Assembly: GCF_015278255.1 (NCBI RefSeq)
Contig: NZ_JADIJC010000003.1
Span: 248,001-312,000, forward strand
DNA from: Microbacterium hibisci
GTDB taxonomy: Bacteria > Actinomycetota > Actinomycetes > Actinomycetales > Microbacteriaceae
Direction of reading: 5' to 3'
Length of the DNA: 64,000 nucleotides
Under the pieces are notes generated by a model. The model searched no databases and was not told the origin of the DNA. It saw only the letters and a program-made list of their open reading frames with translations. Shown one piece after another: positions 25,201-34,476 of the stretch. Within the stretch, counting starts at the first letter, position 1. Each line of letters opens with the position of its first letter. The translations under genes were made by a program, and so were the position numbers.

Positions 25201-26243
25201 ATCCGGACGACGTCCTCCTCAACTTCAACCCGGGCACGCTCGTGATCCTCAACGTGGTGCTGGGCCTCATCATGTTCGGCATCGCGCTCGACACGACGCT
25301 CGACGATTTCAAGGTCGTCGCCCGCAAGCCCAAGCCGTTCGTCATCGCGATCCTCGCGCAGCTCGTCGTGCTGCCCGCCGTGACCTTCGGCCTGACCCTC
25401 ATCCTGCCCGTCACGCCGTCGATGGCGCTGGGCATGATCCTCGTCGCGTGCTGCCCGCCCGGCAACATCTCGCAGGTGCTCACGCACCGCTCGGGGGGCA
25501 ACGTCGCACTGTCGGTGTCGATGACGGCGGTGTCGAATCTCATCTACATCTTCGTGCTGCCGCTGTCGGTCGCCTTCTGGGGCTCCCTGCACCCGACGGC
25601 GCGCGAGCTCCTGGTCGCGGTCGAGCTCAACCCGTGGGCGATGCTCGGCGACATCCTCCTGATCATCGGGCTGCCGTTCGCGCTCGGCCTGTTCATCCGG
25701 CATCGCTTCCCGCGCTTCGCGACCCGCGTGCAGCCATGGGTGAAGTGGTTCTCGCTGCTGGCCCTCGTCGGCTTCATCGTCGCGGCACTGGCCGGCAACT
25801 GGGCGTACTTCGTCGCGTTCCTCGGCATCATCGTGCTCGTCGTGACGATCCACGACGCGGTCGCCCTCGCGATCGGCTACGGCACGGCGGTCGTCGGCGG
25901 CCTCGGCACGCGCGAGCGCAAGGCGATGACCTTCGAGGTCGGCATCCGCAACGCCGGCCTCGGTCTCGGCCTCGTCTTCGCGTTCTTCGGCGGACTGGGC
26001 GGCATGGCCATCGTCGCCGGGTGGTGGGGCATCTGGGACATCATCGCCGGCCTCATCGTCGCCGCCCTCTGGGCGCGCCACACGAAGCGCCGCACCGGCT
26101 CGGCGAAGGGCGACGCGTCCCGCCACGCGCTGCGCGGTGCGTCCGGCGGTGAGGCCGCCGATGCTCCCGGCGCGGGGTCCGATGCCGGCGGCGCCGGGCC
26201 GACGCCCTCGGGTGCCCCCGATGCCGCGGGGCCTGTCGCATGA
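25197..26243 (+). CDS. bile acid:sodium symporter (BASS) family transporter
   Basis: 348 residues. About nine to ten membrane helices, with the family elements IMFGIALDTTLDDFK, VACCPPGNISQVLTHRSGGNVALSVSMTAVSNL (the sodium-binding cross-over region, with Pro-Gly and Asn) and VGIRNAGLGLGLVFAF. Members carry bile acids, pantoate, pyruvate or other organic anions with sodium. The C-terminal 50 residues are a disordered Gly/Ala/Pro tail. The start ATG overlaps the monooxygenase stop (ATGA), and its own stop overlaps the next ATG, so all three genes are coupled. Confidence 0.87.
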   Translation: MNPDDVLLNFNPGTLVILNVVLGLIMFGIALDTTLDDFKVVARKPKPFVIAILAQLVVLPAVTFGLTLILPVTPSMALGMILVACCPPGNISQVLTHRSGGNVALSVSMTAVSNLIYIFVLPLSVAFWGSLHPTARELLVAVELNPWAMLGDILLIIGLPFALGLFIRHRFPRFATRVQPWVKWFSLLALVGFIVAALAGNWAYFVAFLGIIVLVVTIHDAVALAIGYGTAVVGGLGTRERKAMTFEVGIRNAGLGLGLVFAFFGGLGGMAIVAGWWGIWDIIAGLIVAALWARHTKRRTGSAKGDASRHALRGASGGEAADAPGAGSDAGGAGPTPSGAPDAAGPVA

Positions 26244-27196
26244 GCCGGCGCGTCCTCGTCACCGGCGGCGCCGGCTTCCTCGGCTCCCACGTCGCAGCGG
26301 CGCTGGTCGCCCGCCCCGATGTCGAACTCGTCGTCGCCGGCGATGTGCGGCGGCCGCAGCATCCTGTCGACGGCGTCGTCTACGACGACTGCGACGTGAC
26401 CCGTCCCGACGGTCTGGTGCCCCTGCTGCGACGCCACGACATCGATGTCGTGGTGCACCTGGCCGCCATCGTCAACCCCGGTCGCGACCACGACCTCGAG
26501 TACCGCGTCGACGTCGACGGCTCGCGGCGCGTGCTCGACGCCTGCATCGAGGCCGGGGTGAGCCGCATCGTGGTGTCGTCGTCCGGAGCCGCCTACGGGT
26601 ATCACGCCGACAGCCCGGAGTGGCTGCGCGAGAGCGACCCGGTGCGCGGCAACGAGGAGTTCCCTTACTCGAAGCACAAGCGCCTCGTCGAGCAGCTCCT
26701 CGCCGACTGCCGCGAGGCCCATCCCGAGCTCGAGCAGGTGGTGTTCCGCATCGGCACGATCCTCGGTCCGACCGTGCAGAACCAGATCACCGCACTCTGG
26801 GACGGCCGGGCGCTCCTCAAGGTGCGCGGCTCCGAGTCGCCGTTCGTCTTCGTGTGGGTGGACGACGTCGCCGGGGCGATGGCCCGAGCCGCGACCGACG
26901 GACCCCCCGGCGTCTACAACGTCGCCGGTGACGGCCGCGTGACGGTGCCCGAGATCGCGCGGCGCCTCGGCAAGCCCGTCGTCACCGTGCCCGCGGGCGT
27001 GCTCGCCTTCGCGCTGCGGATGGGACGGATGCTGCACCTCACCCCGCACGGCCCCGAGCAGGTCGGCTTCCTCCGCTACCGCCCGGTGCTCGCCAACGAC
27101 GCCCTCAAGCGCGACTTCGGCTTCACGCCCTCGAAGACGTCATCCGAGGCCTTCGAGGCCTACCTCGAGACGCACCCCGGCGTCGCCCGCCGCTGA
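26240..27196 (+). CDS. NAD-dependent epimerase/dehydratase-family SDR
   Basis: 318 residues, extended short-chain dehydrogenase. NAD site VTGGAGFLGSHVA (7-19), conserved DVTRPDG, the HLAAIVNPG loop, the SSSGAAYG strand (catalytic Ser) and FPYSKHK with the YxxxK pair (about Tyr143, Lys147). The C-terminal part has VWVDDVAGAMARAA and YNVAGDG. It could oxidise or reduce a hydroxyl or keto group on the substrate handled by the monooxygenase, as a 3-beta-hydroxysteroid dehydrogenase or sugar epimerase would. Context favours a catabolic role, without proof. Confidence 0.85.
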   Translation: MSRRVLVTGGAGFLGSHVAAALVARPDVELVVAGDVRRPQHPVDGVVYDDCDVTRPDGLVPLLRRHDIDVVVHLAAIVNPGRDHDLEYRVDVDGSRRVLDACIEAGVSRIVVSSSGAAYGYHADSPEWLRESDPVRGNEEFPYSKHKRLVEQLLADCREAHPELEQVVFRIGTILGPTVQNQITALWDGRALLKVRGSESPFVFVWVDDVAGAMARAATDGPPGVYNVAGDGRVTVPEIARRLGKPVVTVPAGVLAFALRMGRMLHLTPHGPEQVGFLRYRPVLANDALKRDFGFTPSKTSSEAFEAYLETHPGVARR

Positions 27197-27220
27197 CGCC
27201 CCGCCGAGCCGGCGGGTCGA

Positions 27221-28336
27221 CTACGCGTCGAAGCCGTCGGCGATGAGGTCGATCAGCTCCTCGCGCTCCTCCACCGGGAGGAAGGCGCCGGCGGCGGCGT
27301 TGAGCTGGAATGCCTCGAGGTCGTCGAGGCCGTACTCGAAGGTCTCGGCCAGCAGGGCGAGCTCGCGCGTCAGCGACGTGCGGCTCATCGTGCGGTTGTC
27401 GACGTTCACCGTGACGGCGAAGCCGAGCTGGTACAGCAGGTCGAAGGGGTGATCCTCGAGGGTCGTGCCCCAGCGCTCGATGGCGCCGGTCTGCAGGTTC
27501 GACGACGGCGAGAGCTCCAGCGGGATCTCGCGGTCGCGCACCCAGCGCGCGAGGTCGCCGAACTGCACGAGCACCTCTTCGCCGGCCCGCGAGACGACCT
27601 CGAGGTCTTCGGCCAGGCGCACGCCGTGCCCCAGGCGCAGCGCGCGTCCGTCGATGAGCGCGGAGCGGATCGAGTCCAGCCCCGCCGCCTCGCCCGCGTG
27701 GACGGTCACGGGGAAGAACTCCGAAGCGAGGTAGTCGAACGCCTCGCGGTGGTTCGACGCCGGGAACCCGTCCTCGGCGCCGGCGATGTCGAAGCCCACC
27801 GCACCGCGGCTGCGCCAGTCCACGGCCAGGCGCGCGATCTCGAGCGAACGGTCGGCGTGGCGCATGGCCGTGATGAGCTGGCCGACACGGATGTCGTGCC
27901 CACGGCGCTCGGCCGCGTCCTCGCCCTCCTCGATGCCCTCCTGCACCGCCGCGACGACCTCGTCGAGCGACAGCCCCCGGCCGAGGTGCTGCTCCGGCGC
28001 CCACCGCACCTCGCCGTAGATGACGCCGTCGGCCGCGAGGTCCTCGACGAATTCGCGGGCGACCCGCGTGAGGCCCTCGCGGGTCTGCATCACCGCGGTG
28101 GTGAGGTCGAAGGTCTTCAGGTACTCGACCAGAGAGCCCGAGTCGCTCTTCTCGGCGAACCAGTCGCCCAGGTCGTCGGCGTCGGACTCCGGCACCTCCA
28201 GCCCGATCGCGTCGGCGAGCTCGATGATGGTCGCCGGGCGCACGCCGCCGTCGAGGTGATCATGCAGCGACACCTTGGGAAGGCCGCGGATCGACAGGCC
28301 GTCGAGGATGGCGTCGCCGTGCTGATCGATGGGCAT
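27221..28336 (-). CDS. add: adenosine deaminase
   Basis: 371 residues from the ATG at 28336, preceded by AGGAGA. Zinc ligands His25 and His27 lie in SLHDHLDG. VTVHAGEAAG has the third histidine and the catalytic Glu region, LRLGHGVRL supplies another conserved His, and LELSPSSNLQTGAI and VTVNVDNRTMSRTSL close the active site. It deaminates adenosine and deoxyadenosine to inosine forms, which the PNP at 8.8 kb could then cleave. It is the last gene of the nucleoside uptake and salvage cluster. Confidence 0.9.
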   Translation of the reverse strand: MPIDQHGDAILDGLSIRGLPKVSLHDHLDGGVRPATIIELADAIGLEVPESDADDLGDWFAEKSDSGSLVEYLKTFDLTTAVMQTREGLTRVAREFVEDLAADGVIYGEVRWAPEQHLGRGLSLDEVVAAVQEGIEEGEDAAERRGHDIRVGQLITAMRHADRSLEIARLAVDWRSRGAVGFDIAGAEDGFPASNHREAFDYLASEFFPVTVHAGEAAGLDSIRSALIDGRALRLGHGVRLAEDLEVVSRAGEEVLVQFGDLARWVRDREIPLELSPSSNLQTGAIERWGTTLEDHPFDLLYQLGFAVTVNVDNRTMSRTSLTRELALLAETFEYGLDDLEAFQLNAAAGAFLPVEEREELIDLIADGFDA

Positions 28337-28439
28337 GAGTTCTCCTGGTGGGATCGCGGATGGGATGAGGATGGATGCCGCGGCCCCTACGGCATGAGGA
28401 GCGGGGCCGCGCCGGCGCCCGGTGCGGGACTGCCCCAGC

Positions 28440-29741
28440 CTAGGCGGTGATGCGTTCGAGGACGAGTGGAGCGGACGCCGGAGCATCCGCGCCGATCGTC
28501 CACGCGCCCTCGAGGGCCTCGAGCGCGCGGTCGAACCGCGTCGCATCCTCGCCCAGCAGGGTGAACAGCGGCTGACCGGCCGACACCTGGTCGCCCGGCT
28601 TCACGTGCAGGTCGATGCCCGCGGCGTGCAGCACCGGGTCCTGGGCGCGGGCACGGCCGGCACCGAGGCGCCACGCCGCGATGCCGAAGGGCAGCGCCTC
28701 CATCCCGGTCACGAAGCCGGCTTCGGTGGCGGTGACGGTGTGCGTCTCGTTCGGGGCCGGGAGCGCGGCATCCGGGTCCCCGTCCTGCGCGCGGATCATC
28801 GCACGCCAGACGTCCATCGCGCGGCCGTCCTGCAGCGCCGCCTCGACGTCGGCGTCGGGGTGCCCGGCGAGCGCGAGCATCTCGCGCGCCAGCGCGACGG
28901 TCAGCTCGACGACGTCGGCGGGTCCGCCGCCGGCGAGCACCTCGACCGACTCGCGCACCTCGTTGGCGTTGCCGATGGCGAGGCCGAGCGGCGTGTTCAT
29001 GTCGGTGAGGAGCGCGGTGGTCGCCACTCCCGAGTCGGTGCCGAGCTCCACCATGGTGCGAGCCAGCTCGCGGGCGCGGTCGACGTCGCGCATGAAGGCG
29101 CCCGAGCCGAACTTCACGTCGAGCACGAGCGAGTCGGTGCCCTCGGCGATCTTCTTCGACATGATGCTCGAGGCGATGAGCGGTATCGCCTCGACGGTGC
29201 CCGTGACATCGCGCAGCGCGTAGAGCTTCTTGTCGGCGGGCGCGAGGCCCGAGCCGGCGGCGCAGATGACGGGGCCGACGTCGCGCAGCTGCGCGAACAT
29301 CTCGTCGTTCGACAGCGCGGCGCGCCAGCCGGGGATCGACTCGAGCTTGTCGAGCGTGCCGCCGGTGTGACCGAGACCGCGGCCCGAGAGCTGCGGCACC
29401 GCGACGCCGAACGAGGCCACGAGCGGGGCGAGCGGCAGCGTGATCTTGTCGCCGACACCGCCGGTGGAGTGCTTGTCGACGGTGGGCTTGCCGAGCCCGG
29501 CGAAGCCCATCCGCTCCCCGGATCGGATCATCGCGTCGGTCATGACGCGGATCTCGTCGCGCGTCATGCCGTTGAGGAGCACGGCCATCGCGAATGCGGC
29601 CATCTGCGAGTCGGCGACGTAGCCGCGCGTGTAGGCGTCGACCATCCATCGCAGCGCGGGCTCGGGCACCGCTCCCCCGTCGCGCTTGGCCCGGATGACG
29701 TCGACGGCGTCGAACGGCTCGACGCCCTGCTCGCCGGTCAT
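28440..29741 (-). CDS. deoA: thymidine phosphorylase
   Basis: 433 residues. The signature KHSTGGVGDK at 90-99 binds phosphate; SGRGLGHTGGTLDKLESIPG and GSGAFM are further family blocks. A C-terminal alpha/beta domain ends in LHVKPGDQVSAGQPLFTLLG. It cleaves thymidine (and in Gram-positives often uridine and deoxyuridine) with phosphate. Its ATG at 29741 overlaps the cytidine deaminase stop (ATGA), so cytidine can be deaminated and the product cleaved by coupled enzymes. Confidence 0.94.
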   Translation of the reverse strand: MTGEQGVEPFDAVDVIRAKRDGGAVPEPALRWMVDAYTRGYVADSQMAAFAMAVLLNGMTRDEIRVMTDAMIRSGERMGFAGLGKPTVDKHSTGGVGDKITLPLAPLVASFGVAVPQLSGRGLGHTGGTLDKLESIPGWRAALSNDEMFAQLRDVGPVICAAGSGLAPADKKLYALRDVTGTVEAIPLIASSIMSKKIAEGTDSLVLDVKFGSGAFMRDVDRARELARTMVELGTDSGVATTALLTDMNTPLGLAIGNANEVRESVEVLAGGGPADVVELTVALAREMLALAGHPDADVEAALQDGRAMDVWRAMIRAQDGDPDAALPAPNETHTVTATEAGFVTGMEALPFGIAAWRLGAGRARAQDPVLHAAGIDLHVKPGDQVSAGQPLFTLLGEDATRFDRALEALEGAWTIGADAPASAPLVLERITA

Positions 29742-30139
29742 CGCCCGGCGTCCTCGAGGTCGCGCGGTCCGAAGGCGTCGGGCAGCACCTCGTCCATCGT
29801 CCGGATGCCCGAGACCGTCTCGAGCAGCATGCCCGGGATCGCGAACTCGTACAGCAGCTGCCGGCAGCGACCGCACGGCATGATCGTGTCGCCGTGCCCG
29901 TTCACGCACACGAAGGCGACGAGCCCGCCGCCGCCCGACGCCGCGAGCTCGCTGACGAGTCCGCATTCGGCGCACAGCGTCACGCCGTACGACGCGTTCT
30001 CGACGTTGCAGCCGGTCACGATGCGGCCGTCGGTCACCAGCGCGGCGGCCCCGACCTTGTAGCGCGAGTAGGGGGCGTAGGCGCGCTGCATCGCCTCCGT
30101 CGCCGCGGCGCGCAGCTCATCCCAGTCGATGTCGGTCAC
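29738..30139 (-). CDS. cdd: cytidine deaminase
   Basis: 133 residues, the homotetrameric type. Zinc and proton-shuttle motif CAECG (Cys56, Glu58) and PCGRC (Cys89, Cys92); GCNVENASYG is the ribose-binding loop. It converts (deoxy)cytidine to (deoxy)uridine. The GTG at 30139 has GGAG 7-8 nt upstream. A GGATGCC hairpin at 30180-30207 separates it from the permease genes, so it may be partly uncoupled from them. Confidence 0.94.
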   Translation of the reverse strand: MTDIDWDELRAAATEAMQRAYAPYSRYKVGAAALVTDGRIVTGCNVENASYGVTLCAECGLVSELAASGGGGLVAFVCVNGHGDTIMPCGRCRQLLYEFAIPGMLLETVSGIRTMDEVLPDAFGPRDLEDAGR

Positions 30140-30179
30140 GAGCGCGCTCCATTCACGTCGGGTCGGGTATCAGGAGGGT

Positions 30180-30207
30180 CGACGGATGCCGCGGCCCGGC
30201 ATCCGTC
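30180..30207 (-). terminator. hairpin between nucleoside permease and cytidine deaminase genes
   Basis: GACGGATGCC and its complement GGCATCCGTC around a GC-rich loop. It lies inside an otherwise co-directional cluster, so it may be a partial terminator or mRNA-processing element rather than an operon end. Confidence 0.5.
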
Positions 30208-30235
30208 GCCCTTCATCTGCGCGGCGGGCACCGCG

Positions 30236-31522
30236 TCACCCCTTGATGTACGGCTTGCCCGCCGCTGCGGGGCCGCGTATCTGCCCCGCGAACCCGGCGA
30301 CCGCGAGGATCGTCACGAGGTACGGGAGCATCAGCATGAACTCGCTCGGGATCGGGGTCTTCAGCACCGTCAGCAGGTTCTGCAGGTTCGTCACGAATCC
30401 GAACATCAGCGCGGCGAGGGTGGCGCGGATCGGATCCCAGCGACCGAAGATGACCGCGGCGAGGGCGATGAAGCCGAGGCCCGCCGTCATCTCCTTGCCG
30501 AACTGGGGCACCGAGACGAGCGTGAAGTACGCGCCGCCGATGCCGGCGACCGCGCCCGCGAGCGAGACGTTCCAGAAGCGCGAGGTGTTCACGCGGATGC
30601 CGACGGTGTCGGCCGCCTGCGGGTGCTCGCCGACCGCGCGCAGGCGCAGGCCCCAGCGGGTGCGGTACAGGGCCCAGGCCACCAGCGCCACCGTGATGAA
30701 CATCAGGTACACGATGAACGTCTGGTTGAACAGCACCGGGCCGATGATCGGGATGTCGCTGAGCAGCGGGATCTTGATGCGGGTGAAGCGCACCGGGTTG
30801 TTCAGCAGCGACTCGTTCGGCGCCAGCAGCGCCCCGTAGAGGAAGCCGGTGAGACCCGTCACGAGGACGTTCAGCACGACGCCGACGATGACCTGCTCGA
30901 CGAGGTACTTGATCGCGAAGGCCGCGAGGACGAAGGCAACGAGCACGCCGCCGATCATCGCGCCGATCAGACCGACGAACGGGTTGTGCGTGATGCTCGA
31001 GAGCACGGCCGCCGTGAAGGCCCCGAGCAGCAGCTGCCCCTCGATGGCGACGTTGACGACGCCCACGCGCTCGCCGATGACGCCGCCGAGGGCGCCGAAC
31101 ACGAGCGGCACCGAGAGCGACACCGCACCGACGAGCAGGCTCGAGACCGGCACGAGGCCGCCTGCTCCGGCCCACACCAGGAAGGCGAAGACCGCCAGCA
31201 CTCCGAACACGATGACCAGCCACAGGCCCGGCGATCGGTACGACCACGTGTCCCACACCGACCAGGCCGTCAGCAGCACCAGGACGGCGACGAGGATCCA
31301 GCAGGTCGGCGCGGTGGGAAGCACGACGTCCGGCAACGCGAACGCCGAATCCCGCCCGCCGAGACGGAACGTGCTGACGCCGTCGCGCGGCACCAGGAGG
31401 AACAGCGCGGCGAGCAGCAGCGTGACCGCGCCGAGCACGATCGAGGTCTTGAAGTGACGCTGGCGCACGGTGGCCAGGTGGATCGTCCCGTCCTGGGACG
31501 TCGTCGGTGCCAGAGCGCTCAC
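30236..31522 (-). CDS. nucleoside ABC transporter permease 2
   Basis: 428 residues from GTG 31522, which overlaps the stop of permease 1 (GTGA). About ten hydrophobic segments. The core resembles branched-chain amino acid/ribose-type permeases: GERVGVVNVAIEGQLLLGAF, LRAVGEHPQAADTVGIRV (the ATPase-contact loop) and GLGFIALAAVIFGRWDP. An N-terminal extension of about 120 residues contains four extra hydrophobic stretches. With permease 1, the double ATPase and the BMP lipoprotein it forms a PnrA/YufNOPQ-type nucleoside importer. Confidence 0.88.
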   Translation of the reverse strand: MSALAPTTSQDGTIHLATVRQRHFKTSIVLGAVTLLLAALFLLVPRDGVSTFRLGGRDSAFALPDVVLPTAPTCWILVAVLVLLTAWSVWDTWSYRSPGLWLVIVFGVLAVFAFLVWAGAGGLVPVSSLLVGAVSLSVPLVFGALGGVIGERVGVVNVAIEGQLLLGAFTAAVLSSITHNPFVGLIGAMIGGVLVAFVLAAFAIKYLVEQVIVGVVLNVLVTGLTGFLYGALLAPNESLLNNPVRFTRIKIPLLSDIPIIGPVLFNQTFIVYLMFITVALVAWALYRTRWGLRLRAVGEHPQAADTVGIRVNTSRFWNVSLAGAVAGIGGAYFTLVSVPQFGKEMTAGLGFIALAAVIFGRWDPIRATLAALMFGFVTNLQNLLTVLKTPIPSEFMLMLPYLVTILAVAGFAGQIRGPAAAGKPYIKG

Positions 31523-32829
31523 GAGGTCACCGCCTTCTTCGAAGCCTTGGCTCGCGCCTTGGCCGCCTTCTCGGCGTCGGTCTTCGGGAGGAAGAAGATC
31601 GTCCGCAGCAGCGGCGGCGCCGCGATGAACAGCACGATCAGCGACTGGACGACCAGGACGATGTCGACGGGGATCCCCTGGGCCTGCATCGAGAACGATC
31701 CCGCCTTCAGCATGCCGAACAGGATGCCGGCGGCGAACGTGCCCCACGCCCGACTGCGGCCGAGGAGGGCGACGGTGATGGCGTCGAACCCGATCCCCGC
31801 GTCGATCGTCGCGGTGAAGCCGGTGGTCACCGATCCCTGGATCTGATTCATGGCGGCCAGGCCCGCGAGCCCGCCCGCGAACAGCATGGCGTAGATGTAG
31901 ATGCGCCGCACGCTGATGCCGGCGGCGCGGGCCGCGTGCGGGTTCTCGCCGACCGCCCGCATCCGCAGACCGAGGCTCGAGCGCTCCACAAGCCACCACA
32001 CGAGCACGGTGGCGAGCACGACGATGACGAATCCCCAGTCCAGCGAGGGGAACTGCGGGCCGAACAGGTCGGGGAACTGCGCGGTCTCCGGCGTCGCCGA
32101 GCTGATGGGCTGGTTCGTGCCCTCCTTCTGCAGCAGGCCCGGGGTGCGGATCATCCACAGCAGCAGGTAGTACGCGACGTAGTTGAACATGATCGTGAGG
32201 ATCACTTCGTGCGCGCCGGTGTAGGCCTTCAGCACGCCCACCAGGCCGCCCCACAGCGCACCTCCCACGATGCCCGCCAGCAGGGTCGCCGGCAGGTGGA
32301 GCCACATCGGAAGGTCGATGTGGAACGTGAACAGGGCGGCGAAGATGGCGCCCATCAGCATCTGGCCGCGGGCGCCGATGTTGAACAGCCCGACGCGGAA
32401 CGCGAGGGCGACGCCGAGACCCGCCGCGATGAGCGGCGCGGCGAAGCCGAGCGCGTTGGTCAACGGCCTGATCTGCGCGGCGAAGTCGGCGCCGCGCGCA
32501 TTGAACACCGCGCCGCGGAACAGCGCCTCGTAGCCGCCGTAGACAGCCGCCCACGCGGCGGCGAACGTGTCGCCCGGACGGGCGAAGAAGTAGACGGATG
32601 CCTCCTGGACGTCCTCGTCCGTGAGGGCGATCAGGATGCCGCCCACGAGCATCGCGAGCACGATGGCGAGGATCGTGGTGACGACGCTGCCGCGCATCAG
32701 CTCTCTGAGGAAGACGTTCGCGCGCGGCGGGGCCGGCGGCTGCTGACCGGTCAGCGGGCTGGAGATGCTCGGCAGCTGTTCGTCGCCGGGTCGCGCCGCC
32801 TGGTCGGCGCCGGGGGTCGCGCCGCTCAT
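31519..32829 (-). CDS. nucleoside ABC transporter permease 1
   Basis: 436 residues. A proline-rich cytoplasmic start (1-40) is followed by about ten membrane helices. Family sequences are AFRVGLFNIGARGQMLMGA, TGAHEVILTIMFNYVA and MRAVGENPHAARAAGISV, the last being the coupling loop. The C-terminus is Lys/Ala-rich. The ATG at 32829 overlaps the ATPase stop (ATGA). It partners permease 2 in a heterodimeric pore. Confidence 0.88.
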   Translation of the reverse strand: MSGATPGADQAARPGDEQLPSISSPLTGQQPPAPPRANVFLRELMRGSVVTTILAIVLAMLVGGILIALTDEDVQEASVYFFARPGDTFAAAWAAVYGGYEALFRGAVFNARGADFAAQIRPLTNALGFAAPLIAAGLGVALAFRVGLFNIGARGQMLMGAIFAALFTFHIDLPMWLHLPATLLAGIVGGALWGGLVGVLKAYTGAHEVILTIMFNYVAYYLLLWMIRTPGLLQKEGTNQPISSATPETAQFPDLFGPQFPSLDWGFVIVVLATVLVWWLVERSSLGLRMRAVGENPHAARAAGISVRRIYIYAMLFAGGLAGLAAMNQIQGSVTTGFTATIDAGIGFDAITVALLGRSRAWGTFAAGILFGMLKAGSFSMQAQGIPVDIVLVVQSLIVLFIAAPPLLRTIFFLPKTDAEKAAKARAKASKKAVTS

Positions 32830-34340
32830 GCCGCCGTCTCCGTGTCCGTCGCGCCGGCCATCATGAGGCCGAGCGCCTCGCGCGAGGTGTCGCCCGGCAC
32901 GACGCCGACGATCGTGCCGCGGTACATCACCGCGACCCGGTCGGCGAGCGCCGCGACCTCGTCGAGCTCGGTGGAGACGACGATGACGGGGATGCCGGCA
33001 TCCCGGGTCTCGACGATCCGCTTGTGGATGAACTCGATCGAGCCGACATCCACGCCGCGCGTGGGCTGGGCGGCGACGAGCAGGCGCAGGTCGCGGCTCA
33101 TCTCCCTCGCGATCACCACCTTCTGCTGGTTGCCGCCCGACAGGGCGCCCGCCGGAGTGGCCGGACCCTGGGTGCGGATGTCGTACTCGGCGATCCGTTC
33201 CTTCGCGAAGGATTCGACGGTCTGCCGCCGGATGGTGCCGCCGCGGACGAATTCGGCGTCGCCCGACCGGTCGAGGATGAGGTTCTCGGCGACGGAGAAG
33301 TTTCCGACCAGGCCGTCCTCGTTGCGGTCCTCGGGGACGAACCCGACCCCCGCGTCGAGGATCGCCCTGACGCTCTTGCCGGCGAGCTCCACGCCGTCGA
33401 GCACGATCGACCCCTCGACCCGCGGCGCGAGGCCGACGATGGCCTCGACGAGCTCGGTCTGGCCGTTGCCCTGCACGCCGGCCACGGCGAGGATCTCGCC
33501 CGGGCGCACCTCGAAGCTCACGTCGTCGACGACGATCGCTCCGGCCGGCGTGAGCACGCGCAGGTTCGACACCTTCAGCCCGCCCTCGCCGATGCGGGGT
33601 GCGTCCTTGTGCACGCGCAGCTCGACCGCGCGCCCCACCATGAGAGAGGCGAGCTCGGCGTTCGTAGCCGTGGGCTCGGCCTGGCCGACGACCTTCCCGA
33701 GGCGGATGACGGTGATGTCGTCCGCGACCTCGCGGACCTCGCGCAGCTTGTGGGTGATGAACACGATCGCCGTGCCCTCGTCGCGCAGCTGGCGCATGAT
33801 CGCCATGAGCTCGTCGGTCTCCTGCGGGGTGAGCACCGCCGTCGGCTCGTCGAACACGAGCACCTGGGCGTCGCGCGAGAGCGCCTTGATGATCTCGACG
33901 CGCTGCTGCACGCCGACGGGGAGGTCGCCGACGACGGCGTCGGGATCGATCTCGAACCCGAATCGGTCGGCGACGTCGCGCACGTGCCGGCGGGCCGCGT
34001 TGAGGTCGAGCATGCCGGGACCCTTGGTGGTCTCGTGACCGAGCATGACGTTCTCGGCCACGGTGAAGACGGGGATCAGCATGAAGTGCTGGTGGACCAT
34101 CCCGATTCCCGCGGCCATGGCGTCGCCGGGCCCCCGGAAGTGCTGTATGGCGTCGTCGAGGAGGATCTCGCCCTCGTCCGCCTGGTAGAGACCGTAGAGG
34201 ACGTTCATCAGGGTCGACTTGCCCGCGCCGTTCTCACCGAGCAGGGCATGGATCCGCCCGGGCTCCACGACGAGATCGATGTGGTCGTTCGCGACCAGAC
34301 TGCCGAATCTCTTGGTGATCCCGCGGAGTTCCAGCTTCAT
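32826..34340 (-). CDS. nucleoside ABC transporter ATP-binding protein (two NBDs)
   Basis: 504 residues with two fused nucleotide-binding domains, as in sugar and nucleoside importers. NBD1 has Walker A GENGAGKST, a signature of the LPVGVQQRVEI type and Walker B VLVFDEPTAVL. NBD2 has GVQGNGQTELVE in place of a full Walker A, LSGGNQQKVVIAREM and the degenerate Walker B LLVAAQPTRGVDVGS. The second site is therefore probably weak in hydrolysis, a known trait of this family. TAGGGT lies 6 nt upstream of the ATG, so the gene has its own leaderless-type promoter besides read-through from the BMP gene. Confidence 0.92.
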   Translation of the reverse strand: MKLELRGITKRFGSLVANDHIDLVVEPGRIHALLGENGAGKSTLMNVLYGLYQADEGEILLDDAIQHFRGPGDAMAAGIGMVHQHFMLIPVFTVAENVMLGHETTKGPGMLDLNAARRHVRDVADRFGFEIDPDAVVGDLPVGVQQRVEIIKALSRDAQVLVFDEPTAVLTPQETDELMAIMRQLRDEGTAIVFITHKLREVREVADDITVIRLGKVVGQAEPTATNAELASLMVGRAVELRVHKDAPRIGEGGLKVSNLRVLTPAGAIVVDDVSFEVRPGEILAVAGVQGNGQTELVEAIVGLAPRVEGSIVLDGVELAGKSVRAILDAGVGFVPEDRNEDGLVGNFSVAENLILDRSGDAEFVRGGTIRRQTVESFAKERIAEYDIRTQGPATPAGALSGGNQQKVVIAREMSRDLRLLVAAQPTRGVDVGSIEFIHKRIVETRDAGIPVIVVSTELDEVAALADRVAVMYRGTIVGVVPGDTSREALGLMMAGATDTETAA

Positions 34341-34346
34341 ATGTGC

Positions 34347-34352
34347 ACCCTA
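34347..34352 (-). promoter_or_regulatory. -10 box of the nucleoside ATPase gene
   Basis: TAGGGT on the minus strand with 6 nt (gcacat) to the ATG at 34340. An overlapping TATAGG at 34354-34349 is an alternative. Confidence 0.45.
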
Positions 34353-34419
34353 TAGATTGGCTCGGCTGCGGCGCTATGCGCGCCGCTGCGCGGGACGCCG
34401 CGCCCCGCGAACGGTCTCC

Positions 34420-34469
34420 GCACGCTTCGGGGCGGACAGCGGATGACCGCTGCCCGCCCCGAAGCGTGC
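34420..34469 (-). terminator. 50-nt hairpin between the BMP and ATPase genes
   Basis: Outer arms GCACGCTTCGGGGCGG and its exact complement (16 bp), one A/C mismatch, then CAGCGG-atga-CCGCTG (6 bp). It lies 7 bp beyond the BMP stop. Such stems after binding-protein genes typically stop most transcripts and protect the upstream mRNA, giving more binding protein than ATPase. This is the strongest stem in the window not built on GGATGCC. Confidence 0.65.
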
Positions 34470-34476
34470 ACCGAGA

